Assembly: GCA_964017145.1 (NCBI GenBank)
Contig: CAXHKQ010000351.1
Location: forward strand, 1 to 16,159
DNA length: 16,159 nucleotides
From: Agrocybe praecox
Taxonomy: Eukaryota; Basidiomycota; Agaricomycetes; Agaricales; Agrocybaceae
Direction: 5' to 3'
The notes below the pieces were generated by a model. That model ran no database searches and was not told the DNA's origin. It saw only the letters and a program-made list of their open reading frames with translations. The first letter of the stretch is position 1; the number at the start of each line of letters is the position of its first letter. Of this stretch, positions 9,701-16,159 are shown one piece after another. The position numbers were made by a program, and so were the translations under genes.

Positions 9701-10140
9701 AATCGAAAAGTGTTGATGGGTCATAGACACTCCTTGTTATTTTGCATAAATTTCAAAAAACAATTCCTAAAACTTTTTATAATACGGCCAGTTGTGCAGA
9801 TTTTCGCCTCAGGGAAAATGATAGAAAGGGATTGTATGATAAGATATTGGAACCTGTTGGAATTCTTGATTCAGATATGTATGTTATTTTAAAAGACGAA
9901 CTCAATCTGATATTCCAGAATCTACTATATTGAATTTGTTTGAAAATGTATGAATGTTCTGTGCATTGCACGGTGTACACTATTTACTTTGGCATTTTGT
10001 CTCTTGGAATTTTTACTGACTGCAACTATTGAGAAAATTACTAGTTTGTAGCTAGAAATACGATCAAATAATTGTTATCAGTTAAAACACGTATTTTCAT
10101 AATATTCCAAACGTCGAAATATTCCTTATTTCCTGACAAA
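9701..10140. other. AT-rich stretch with nothing recognised
   Basis: Short overlapping open frames occur on both strands at 9710-9980, but they are AT-driven and domain-free. I see no repeat or terminus. Confidence 0.4.
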
Positions 10141-10532
10141 TATATTTTGATAGCGGGTTAACCCCACTCACAGCACACTCGCGCCAAACCGAACCAGACC
10201 GCGTGTGTGTTTGCTCGGGCACGGGCGCGCGCGAGTGTTTCGAGATAGATAAGCATTTTTGTTTTCAAAATGAAACGTGTGCGCGCACGCGCACCAACCA
10301 AATGATACAGATCTATCGTTATGGTGAATGGGTACACAGCTCACAGCACCAGCACACTACCAGTAACGCCAGTGCTCTGCTGGTCTGTTCTGTTCTGCGC
10401 TCGTCTGGGGTCTGCCGGTCTCATGTCGAGTGCTTTCGCATTGCATGTGTTGCGCGCGCAATGTGCGACGATGACGACGACGCCGACGTCGACTCTCATG
10501 GGTCATGGTTCTCGGTTCTCTGTCTGTGTCTG

Positions 10533-10552
10533 TGCGTGCGTGCGTGCGTGCG
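10533..10552. repeat. (TGCG)5 tetranucleotide repeat
   Basis: Five uninterrupted TGCG units of alternating purine-pyrimidine sequence, extended by CGCATGTGCG. Similar GTGC runs lie at about 5385-5402 and 5455-5468. Confidence 0.9.
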
Positions 10553-11046
10553 CGCATGTGCGTCTGTCTTTCCGTCTGTGTCTGCTCAAGTGGATGGAAT
10601 CGCATTATGATTGCGCGTGATGTTTTTTTTTCGTGTCGTTCATCGTCGTTCGTGAGGTGCCTGCGCACGCATTTGTGTGTGTTCGCCTGGCATTTCGGAG
10701 AACCTCTCGGGCTCTGAGCGCGAGGCGAGGCGATTATCTGGTGGAGAGAATCGCGCCAGCGCGCCAAATGCACTGCGCAATCGTACCGCCGCCGCCCTCC
10801 GTTCGCCCGCCTCCTCCGCCCGCATCGCGGCGGAGCGACGAAGCGACGACCAACGAGCGTAGTGAACCAGCACACCACCAGCACCACCAGCCAGCCAGCC
10901 ACGTGATCTTATCGCGATGTGCCGATAACAGGAAGCGCGCGCGAGCGAAGTGCGCGAGCGTGTGCATGCTCGTTCGCCGGTTCTCGTGTTCGTGTGACGT
11001 TCGCGAGCATTTTCGTCCTTATCTACGGGCCAACATATATTAACGT

Positions 11047-11067
11047 CGGCGGCGGCGGCGGCGGCGG
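11047..11067. repeat. (CGG)7 trinucleotide repeat
   Basis: Seven uninterrupted CGG units, which would give polyglycine or polyalanine in various frames. No exon context supports translation. Confidence 0.9.
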
Positions 11068-11290
11068 CTGCGACGCAGGCGGACGGGATATGGATCGGGC
11101 TGGCTGGTTGGTTGGCTTGCTCACTCATTCGCTGGCACATGTCTGAGTCGGTGCTATATTTTGTGTGTGTGGTATGCGGCGATGTGAGGCGATGCTGCTG
11201 ATAGCATCGGTCGGTTCAGTTCGGTTGTGGATGCGCGGGGTTGGGGAGGCTGCCGAGTGTGTTTGGTGTGCTTGGTATGGTGGAGAGCAG

Positions 11291-11640
11291 ACTTCATCAG
11301 ACAACAGGAATCTATATTTCAGATTGATCAGCCATTTATTTTCCGAGTTCGTTATAAGTTATAAAATGCAATAGTCGAAATTCCTCTGACTATAAAATAA
11401 AATACATTTTAATGGAAGTGGCTTATCCACAGAGCTTATCCTCATTTAGGTACAATAGTACTACATGAGCAGATTAGTATTGAGACAAACTATGAAGGAA
11501 CAACAATTCTGATGAAGACGAAATGTATTATTGATGTATGTATTATTGATATTGTTTTTATGATTCTGAACCGACTTGTTGAGAGTAATGAAGCAATGAA
11601 AACCGAAATAAGGCAGGTACCGACGAAAACATAAGCTCGG
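11291..11640. other. AT-rich stretch with one short duplicated word
   Basis: The 12-mer TGTATTATTGAT occurs at 11524-11535 and 11539-11550, a 15-bp period. Nothing else stands out, and the minus frames at 11461-11712 are domain-free. Confidence 0.5.
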
Positions 11641-11679
11641 TAGCTCAAGAGTGCAGGACCATGTTTCTGGTAAGTCAAC

Positions 11680-12290
11680 GATTTTCATTTGCACTTCCAT
11701 ATGCAAATGCAAATGCCAATGAAACTCGTTTCATTAGTACGCGTGCATATGGGAAACGCAAAGCGAATTCGTCAAGTGCAAAGCGTTTTCTGTTTTCCAA
11801 ACGCAAAGTATTTCATTCCGAACTGCAAATGCCAAGCGAATTTCGTATGGCGAATGATATATTTGTAGTTTATGCAATGTCGTGTATTCTCTGTATTAAC
11901 GACTCAAAATTTGTTTAGTGATAAGAATATTCGAACAATTTAATAACCTTTCATCTAGGTGTATGTACATCGCTCTAAGTGCGCGCTGTTCAGGGTGATT
12001 AGAAAATATGTTCCACGGCGGTTTAGGTCATTTTCCGCAAAGAATTTTTCGATGAGAAAAAATCAACGAAAAAAATGAAATGCAATTTACTATATTAATG
12101 ATATACCTAAACTAAATGCAGAATGCACTGGAGAAACGCAAAGTGGATCATTTGCGTTTGAGAAACGCTTGAAATTTGCACTTGGCATTGGCACTTTGTG
12201 TTACGCACAATCGTATGGAAACGCATACGCAAACGCAAATGATTTGCACTTTCGCATTGCGTTCGAGCTGATCTAACGCAATGAATTGAA
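11680..12290. repeat. Cluster of iterated AAACGCAAA and ATGCAAAT words
   Basis: The exact 9-mer AAACGCAAA appears at 11754, 11799, 12134 and 12231, and its reverse complement at 12151. Two overlapping octamers ATGCAAAT lie at 11701-11708 and 11707-11714. TGCAAATGCCAA occurs at 11708 and 11824, and inverted relatives (CTTGGCATTGGCAC) at about 12181. The words recur in both orientations over ~600 bp without a regular period, with an ordinary AT-rich spacer at about 11850-12120. It could be the iterated-motif ends of an unrecognised transposable element, a decayed satellite, or a cluster of factor sites (ATGCAAAT is the POU-protein octamer). The plus frame 11661-11918 is read through these words and is unlikely to be a gene. 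Confidence 0.6.
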
Positions 12291-12357
12291 TTTGTTTGAT
12301 AAATTTGATAAACTATAGAAATTAAGTTCCCATTTCTACATTATGGAGTTCAATCGG

Positions 12358-12391
12358 AAGTCATCTCAGTCTCTGTACACTGAGATGACTT
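12358..12391. repeat. Perfect 13-bp inverted repeat with 8-base loop
   Basis: Arm AAGTCATCTCAGT at 12358-12370 is exactly complementary to ACTGAGATGACTT at 12379-12391, with loop CTCTGTAC. The arms are too short for a typical microRNA precursor, and no U-run follows. It may be a solo palindrome or the relic of a foldback element. Confidence 0.9.
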
Positions 12392-12600
12392 GAGCGAAGA
12401 AACCATATCCATGGTATACAATTTGCACACAAGAGGATTATTCTTTCTATATTTGACCCTTAATGACTACTATGAATTTTCAAATTCGAAAAAAAATTAC
12501 AAATTAGGTTCCATTCGAATAAATCCCGGAGAACAACATGGGACGAGCAGCGATGATTATCATGATATAAGTTTGTACAAACAGCGGTTAGAATAAAAGA
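12392..12600. other. AT-rich segment between hairpin and dyads
   Basis: A 68-codon plus frame (12390-12596) reads MSEETISMVYNLHTRGLFFL at its start. It has no recognised domain, no splice partner and no codon bias, so I do not call it a gene. Confidence 0.35.
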
Positions 12601-12608
12601 TGTTAAAC

Positions 12609-12712
12609 AACTGCATTTTAGCACGTAAACTGTTCCAGCACATTACAGTCGGAATATCGTGTAGAAACTAACTGCATTGTAGCACGATTATTTCTCCAGC
12701 ACAATACAGTTG
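12609..12712. repeat. Two copies of a ~43-bp quasi-palindrome, 61 bp apart
   Basis: Copy 1 (12609-12651) and copy 2 (12670-12712) each run from AACTGCATT-TAGCACG to CCAGCACA-TACAGT. The halves are approximate inverse complements (AACTGCATTGT against the complement of ACAATACAGTT in copy 2). Related single words recur at 12970-12998 and 13401-13429 (TTTAGCACAAT, TGTAGCACAAT). This could be a decayed foldback element or satellite. Function unknown. Confidence 0.6.
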
Positions 12713-13015
12713 TAATTGTGTTTACGAATACGCTTTGTGAAAAGTATGTGCAACACTAATGTCATATGTGTATCGGAACTAGCAACTGTTTCGTACGTTC
12801 AAAAACGTGCGTCCAGTGTGTAACTGTATGCGTGCGTTCACGCTTTCGTTCGTACTAGCGAACGCAGTGCGAGTGCATCCGAGAGTGCATAGAGTCAAAA
12901 CGTTCGCAACGTCCAGCGTCAGCGTTGCAAATTGCACTAGCACAGTAGCACTACCGAATCGTTCGTAATGCAATTTTAGCACAATAATTTTACTATGCCC
13001 GAAATCATACGAAAT
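12713..13015. other. Segment rich in CGTTCG/CGAACG words, no gene
   Basis: Small inverse pairs such as CGTTCG/CGAACG near 12850-12865 and repeated GTTCG words dominate. The minus frame 12779-12982 lacks a domain. Confidence 0.35.
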
Positions 13016-13019
13016 TTAA

Positions 13020-13215
13020 GAAAATCCGCCTCAAAACACTGGAAATGACCAAAAATGCGTTGATAATAATCAATTTGTTCTTCATACCGCCATAAATTCG
13101 CGTCAAATCACCAGAATTTCGTTGAAAATAATCGGAATAGTCTTTAAATCACCATAAAAATGCCTCAAAACACTGAGATTCACCAGAAATAGCTTGAAAA
13201 CAATCGAAATTTTCG
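13020..13215. repeat. Degenerate tandem array, three units of ~62-72 bp
   Basis: Related strings recur: TGACCAAAAATGCGTTGATA at 13046, TCACCAGAATTTCGTTGAAA at 13108 and TCACCAGAAATAGCTTGAAA at 13180, each followed by an AATAATC/ACAATC word. CCTCAAAACACT recurs at 13029 and 13163. Period and identity vary, so the array is old. 13216-13430 beyond it is plain AT-rich sequence apart from one more TAGCACAAT word. Confidence 0.6.
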
Positions 13216-13531
13216 CAAAATAAATAAAAAATTTACTGAAAATTAATTTGTTATCTGCTTCAATTCAGGTTGTCAATTGAAATCACCGGAAACAAAAAAC
13301 GATAATTTTGTAGACATTTAAAAAAATTAATAATATACAAATTAAAAACGTACCAACGTAGTGAAAAAATCAACAAAAACTACAGTTTTTCGACATTAGT
13401 GCACTGTAGCACAATCGATTTTCAGCATAGTTTATTTTATCCACTCGGCAACAGTTTTCAGTCGTGATCGTGTTGCATACCGTGCGGTGTGAGTAAAATT
13501 TTCGGTGTCACGCGGCGTGAAGTTTTCCGCA

Positions 13532-13568
13532 GTGTGTGTGTGTGTGTGTGTTGTGTGGGTGTGTGTGT
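13532..13568. repeat. Interrupted (GT)n microsatellite
   Basis: Nine or more GT units, then TTGTGTGGGTGTGTGTG. It directly abuts the first 137-bp repeat copy. A shorter GT run (about 13847-13861) abuts the second copy in the same position. Confidence 0.9.
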
Positions 13569-13699
13569 TTCGTATGTTCTGATAAGGGCTCGCCGGAAGA
13601 GCCCCCGAACATGTGCGTTTATCGTGTGTGGTTTGCTGTGTATTATTTGCGCGATTACACATACACACATATAGGCTTCTCGAATGTGCAAAATACGAG
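13563..13699. repeat. 137-bp direct repeat, copy 1, with hairpin
   Basis: Aligns without net insertion or deletion to 13857-13993, offset 294. It starts GTGTGTTTCG and ends GCAAAATACGAG. Inside is a stem GGGCTC (13586-13591) with GAGCCC (13599-13604), loop GCCGGAA, and an outer pair ATGTTC/GAACAT (13574-13579 with 13607-13612). The long plus frame 13613-14302 spans it but is not protein-like here. Confidence 0.85.
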
Positions 13700-13856
13700 C
13701 GTGCCTTCTTCGATCGGCTCCGTTTGTGTTTGCGTGTCTCGTTGTTTTTGGCCCCCTTAGTAACAGTTCGTTTGCGTGCTTGCGTGACGATTCGTGCGCG
13801 TGCTTTCGCATGCGAGTGTTTTGTTTGTTTCTCGGTGTGTGTGAGATTGTGTGTGT

Positions 13857-13993
13857 GTGTGTTTCGCATGTTCCGACGGGGGCTCGCCGAAAGAGCCCCC
13901 GAACATGTGCGTTTATCGTGTGTGGTTTGCTGTGCATCATTTGCGCGTTTACACATACACACATATAGGCGCCTCGATTGTGCAAAATACGAG
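13857..13993. repeat. 137-bp direct repeat, copy 2, with stronger hairpin
   Basis: Second copy of 13563-13699. The stem is longer here: GGGGGCTC (13878-13885) pairs perfectly with GAGCCCCC (13893-13900) around loop GCCGAAA, and CATGTTC (13867-13873) pairs with GAACATG (13901-13907) outside a 4-base bulge. The right arm is identical in both copies; the left arm differs. Sequence between the copies (13700-13856) is not obviously duplicated. Confidence 0.88.
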
Positions 13994-14056
13994 AAGGAAA
14001 GTCATGTGCGGGCCCGCTTTCTGCGGCTCCATCCCGGTTTCGACTACAACGCACAG

Positions 14057-14298
14057 GCGGCTGATGCGACCGAGCTAGAGTCTGTCCATGTTCCTGAAAC
14101 GGAAGCGCTCACAGACTTCGAACCAGCAGAGGCTGTAGCAGAAATTCTGGCTACTTTAGCTTACGAGCCGGCGGTTTTCGCGGAGGGTAACACCCACCGC
14201 CCACACACCAACCGCCCTCGTACCACCTACACCTACACACCGAACGCCCTCACACCTACCTGCTGCGGATCGACGACCAGTCCGGTGCGAAGTGCGAA
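14057..14298 (+). CDS. Candidate upstream exon(s), frame broken, ending at GTAAGT
   Basis: From 14057 (after GCACAG, an acceptable acceptor) the frame reads an acidic, ordinary-looking peptide starting AADATELESVHVPETE and passing EPAEAVAEILATLAYEPAVF. Past about 14200 this frame turns into Thr/Pro/His repeats. A different frame then becomes protein-like (TERPHTYLLRIDDQSGAKCE) and runs to 14298, just before the consensus donor GTAAGT at 14299. So the segment holds either one exon with a frame break, or chance frames. It lies ~0.8 kb upstream of the zinc-finger exon on the same strand and could belong to that gene; a phase-0 join from 14298 to 15119 would be possible. No initiator ATG is evident and no domain recognised. 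Confidence 0.3.
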
Positions 14299-14390
14299 GT
14301 AAGTAGAATAAGTGATACTGGGCATTTTACTATTTCGTAATTAGTTCAAAATTACAGACGTGGGAGCTCTTTGAACTTTTTAGGTAAACA

Positions 14391-14695
14391 GGGTGTCTAC
14401 TCGGTCAGTATACTGACAAAGTCAGTAAAAAGTCAGTATTTCGAATTCCGGTCAGTAAAGTCAGTAAAAAGTCAGTAAATTAATGGAGAGGTCAGCCAAA
14501 TTTTCTTAGAATTCGGAGGTCTGCAGTCATATATTTCTTGTAATTGGATTATTCTGTTAAAAAATCTTCCCTGCGGGGCATTTGTTCACTGCAATATGTG
14601 TTCTATTAATATTTGTCATAATCCATTTACGGCGTCTGGTCGATTAATCGACCAGCAACTTTCGAATTTTCCTCAGGCAAGCCCAGATTGAAAAT
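14391..14695. repeat. GTCAGTA-rich dispersed repeat, copy 1
   Basis: Starts (CA)GGGTGTCTACTCGG and carries GTCAGTA at 14404, 14421, 14432, 14451, 14460 and 14471, including the perfect 14-bp palindrome GTCAGTATACTGAC at 14404-14417. It then continues through ATTAATGGAGAG, CAGCCAAATTT and TTCTTGTAATT to CAGGCAAGCCCA near 14675. All these blocks reappear in order at 15377-15640. A dispersed transposable element, perhaps a hAT-type or other non-autonomous family with such iterated termini; I found no matching inverse terminus, so the class is open. Confidence 0.7.
14636..14655. repeat. Perfect 20-bp palindrome
   Basis: CTGGTCGATTAATCGACCAG is fully self-complementary with no loop. It lies inside the repeat copy 1. 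The aligned place in copy 2 (about 15590) has lost it, but TTAATCGACCA occurs at about 15692. A protein dimer site or a cruciform is possible; the sequence alone cannot decide. Confidence 0.9.
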
Positions 14696-14699
14696 AATC

Positions 14700-15110
14700 C
14701 TGAAATAAAAATGATAAGATAGTTAAAATTTTTTGTGAACACATACAATTTTTATTTGCCTCGATTAGGCTCTTCTATCTAGTCGTTCTGAGGCCTCAAA
14801 GTTGAGCGGATTTCAAATTAATATTGATTTTTACAAGTGTCTATAGTTTCAGCGTATAGGGTCTATAGTTTCAGTAAAAATTAGTGAACGAAGTGCACAC
14901 GAACATTTTTCTATTTGAGAAAACAATTAATACCTTAATTTTTTTACACTGGTCTGGTCTGGTAAATTGAACTCTTACGCATATTTCAAGCTGTCACATG
15001 ATGATTTATTCGTTTGGTTTAAACAGGCTTTTTAAAATTGATCAGCGAAATTGTGCTAACAGATTGTAACCCAATTTGACCAATTGACCAATGTTTTCAA
15101 TCTCACCTCA
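14700..15110. other. AT-rich stretch, probably intronic
   Basis: Lies between the candidate upstream exon and the zinc-finger exon. It ends in a pyrimidine-containing run (TTTTCAATCTCACCTCACAG) ahead of the acceptor. A small duplication, GGGTCTATAGTTTCAG-like, occurs near 14839-14874. No gene seen. Confidence 0.4.
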
Positions 15111-15118
15111 CAGCTGAG

Positions 15119-15312
15119 GAGTCACTGGCGCTGATCTAGACGCCGCTGATCATCCGGCCGGTGCTGAAGGTGCGTGACATGAACGAGCTGCGCCTGCGAA
15201 CCATGAGACCTGCACTTCGCCAGCCGCGGTTGCCTCAACCGGCACGCGCAGCTGCACCTGCACGAGCGCACGTTCGCGTGCGTCGTGTGCGCGCGCACCT
15301 CCAGTCGCCGAG
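15119..15312 (+). pseudogene. C2H2 zinc-finger exon with three disabling changes
   Basis: From 15195 the frame gives CEP-stop-DLHFASRGCLNRHAQLH. Except for the stop, this is a textbook C2H2 finger: Cys15195, x2, TGA at 15204, x3, Phe15216, x5, Leu15234, x2, His15243, x3, His15255. The linker LHERTFACVVCAR opens a second finger with Cys15279 and Cys15288. The exon ends CGC CGA G before GTGAGT at 15313. Upstream, 15140-15193 is open in another frame (TPLIIRPVLKVRDMNELR), joined by one extra base near 15194, and TAG lies at 15137. The left edge is uncertain: AG at 15112-15113 or 15117-15118. Fingers of this type bind DNA in the nucleus. With a nonsense codon on a zinc ligand, a frameshift and an upstream TAG, it is a pseudogene unless the assembly is wrong. 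Confidence 0.65.
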
Positions 15313-15376
15313 GTGAGTTCACACACCTCGTGTGGAGTGCACTTGTTATAGTAGATTTGCCCACACAAAAAGGAAA

Positions 15377-15640
15377 GGTGTCTACTCGCAAAGTCAGTGA
15401 AAAGTCAGTCGAAGTCAGTGAATTCCGGTCAGTAAAATCAGTAAAAATGTATTAAATTAATGGAGAGCTCTCCAGCCAAAGTCAGCCAAATTTCATTAAA
15501 TTCCGTGGTCAGTCATACATATATTCTTGTAATTAATTTTGTATTCAAATCGTTGTCGTTGCTGTGTCTCGTTTTCAGAGAACAATCCTATTAATTCTAC
15601 CTCAAACTTTTGGTTTTCCCCAGGCAAGCCCAAAATGAGA
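15377..15640. repeat. GTCAGTA-rich dispersed repeat, copy 2
   Basis: Second, diverged copy of 14391-14695 in the same orientation, ~985 bp downstream. Shared blocks in order are GGTGTCTACTCG, GTCAGT words, GAATTCCGGTCAGTAAA, ATTAATGGAGAG, CAGCCAAATTT, TTCTTGTAATT and CAGGCAAGCCCA. It lies in the intron between the zinc-finger exon and the last exon, so together the copies flank the zinc-finger exon. Confidence 0.7.
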
Positions 15641-15875
15641 ATGTGAATTTTTCAATAATTCTTCAATAATACTATACATTTAACATAACAATTAATCGAC
15701 CATCCGTCGGTACCGGGGTCGAAAAAGGCACATTTTCCATACAAGCTGAAAATACCAAAATGAGATAAACGAAAAATATAGAAAGTATTCAAGATCATCA
15801 TTCTATCAATTCAATTATTCATTCATAACATAAACAAATCCAAATGTTTCGAAAACTTAATCAACTTAACTCATT
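15641..15875. other. AT-rich intron end
   Basis: Plain AT-rich sequence running to the pyrimidine tract before the last exon. A TTAATCGACCA word at about 15692 echoes half of the 14636-14655 palindrome. Confidence 0.45.
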
Positions 15876-15892
15876 TCTTCTCCTTCCCACAG

Positions 15893-16098
15893 CCTCCACG
15901 TCGTCGGGCGCTGCGCCGTCAGCTGCTGCTGCCCCCGGAGCCGCCGTCATTCTTCGTCATGCGTTCAACGAGGGCACCGTGCGCGACGTGCTGGCTGTGG
16001 GCTGCACGCGTGACCAAGCGAATGGCAAGCTGTCCTCGCACAATGGCAACAAGACGCAAGCGGTGGCCGAGCTGTTCGCCAAATCGCTGCACTTTTAG
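15893..16098 (+). CDS. Last coding exon: UBA-like C-terminus, stop at 16096
   Basis: The acceptor is strong (TTCTTCTCCTTCCCACAG ends at 15892). The exon enters in phase 1 and reads STSSGAAPSAAAAPGAAV, a flexible Ala/Ser/Pro linker, then from about 15976 TVRDVLAVGCTRDQANGKLS and SHNGNKTQAVAELFAKSLHF, ending TAG. The V-x3-L-x2-GC, Q-A, L, H-N-G-N and A-V-x2-L-F spacing fits a three-helix UBA (ubiquitin-associated) domain, with VGC where most UBAs have MGF. UBA domains bind ubiquitin, so the product would be a ubiquitin-linked factor or kinase-type regulator; I cannot name the gene. The leftover G at 15312 plus CC at 15893 makes GCC, so it can be spliced to the zinc-finger exon. The frame upstream of 15892 (open from 15844) is intronic read-through. 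This exon is intact. Confidence 0.6.
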
Positions 16099-16159
16099 AC
16101 AACGAAGAAACCAACGATCATCGGCCATCGAACCGGAACCGGTGCCGCGCATGATGCGG
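16099..16159 (+). other. Start of 3' UTR of the UBA exon
   Basis: Sequence after the TAG stop, cut by the window edge. No polyadenylation signal is visible before the end. Confidence 0.45.

Larger units (their letters stand above)
10150..11290. other. GC-rich simple-repeat island, no gene recognised
   Basis: Compositionally like 3831-8010. It contains (TGCG)5 at 10533-10552, CAGC/CCAG runs around 10865-10905, (CGG)7 at 11047-11067 and a GGCTGGTTGGTTGGC run near 11097-11120. The open frames on both strands (such as 10357-10902 minus, 10640-11140 minus and 10633-11043 plus) are Arg/Ala/His/Thr-rich mutual shadows without domains or phased splice sites. Confidence 0.45.

Noticed and set aside
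10357..11140. Minus-strand frames of 181 and 166 codons
   Set aside because: They overlap each other and plus frames over simple repeats; no domain.
13878..13900. Histone-type 3' stem-loop
   Set aside because: Stem, loop length and sequence do not fit the 6-bp stem and 4-base loop consensus, and no histone gene is near.
13613..14050. First two-thirds of the 229-codon plus frame
   Set aside because: Cys/Val/Arg runs from the repeats; only the part after about 14057 looks coding.
13432..14054. Minus-strand frames of 176 and 198 codons with internally repeated peptides
   Set aside because: The peptide repeats simply mirror the 137-bp DNA duplication and CA tracts; no start, splice or domain support.
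15122..15391. Minus-strand frame opposite the zinc-finger exon
   Set aside because: Antisense shadow of a GC-rich coding exon.
1..16159. CRISPR array, operon-like gene cluster, tRNA or rRNA
   Set aside because: No regularly spaced identical repeats, no compact gene runs and no tRNA A/B-box pair in a cloverleaf context were seen.

Overview
The window reads as nuclear DNA of an insect, most likely a dipteran; that assignment is a guess from texture. The evidence is (i) large non-coding stretches with no bacterial-style gene packing, (ii) good GT-AG splice signals with a phase-matched exon pair at the right edge, (iii) relics of animal DNA transposons (a pogo/Tigger-like miniature element and a dead mariner-type transposase), and (iv) very dense GT/CA, CG, GTGC, CGG and GAGC microsatellites, with CpG not depleted. 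Most open frames in the first 13.4 kb are low-complexity (Cys/Val, His/Thr, Ala/Arg) translations of these microsatellites, and I do not regard them as genes.

Layout. 1-560 is AT-rich and featureless. 561-1274 and 1874-2230 are GC-rich and repeat-laden, split by a 595-bp TIR element at 1277-1871 with TA on both sides. 2231-2990 is AT-rich, 2991-3470 is a short GC-rich island and 3471-3830 is AT-rich again. 3831-8010 is a 4.2-kb GC/CpG-rich block full of simple repeats, with no recognisable exon. 8011-8590 is AT-rich. 8591-9215 holds a decayed mariner-type transposase. 9240-9700 may be a non-LTR retroelement remnant. 10150-11290 is another GC-rich simple-repeat island. 11641-12290 is a cluster of iterated AAACGCAAA and ATGCAAAT words. 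12358-13430 has a perfect 13-bp hairpin, two 43-bp dyads and a degenerate ~62-72-bp array. 13532-13993 carries two 137-bp copies, 294 bp apart, each with a GC-rich hairpin.

The only convincing protein-coding signal is at the right end. A C2H2 zinc-finger exon lies at about 15119-15312 and has a GTGAGT donor. A last exon at 15893-16098 encodes a UBA-like C-terminus and a stop codon. The donor and acceptor phases agree (both phase 1), so the two could be spliced into one mRNA. The zinc-finger exon carries an in-frame TAG, a one-base frameshift and a TGA exactly at the second zinc-binding cysteine. It is therefore either a pseudogene or damaged by sequence error. A weaker upstream candidate exon ends at a GTAAGT donor at 14299. 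Two diverged copies of a ~0.3-kb GTCAGTA-rich repeat flank the zinc-finger exon in the same orientation.

I found no operon, defence system, CRISPR array, tRNA or rRNA. The notable points are the broken zinc-finger/UBA gene, the architecture of the TIR element, the hairpin-bearing repeat pair and the iterated-word cluster.
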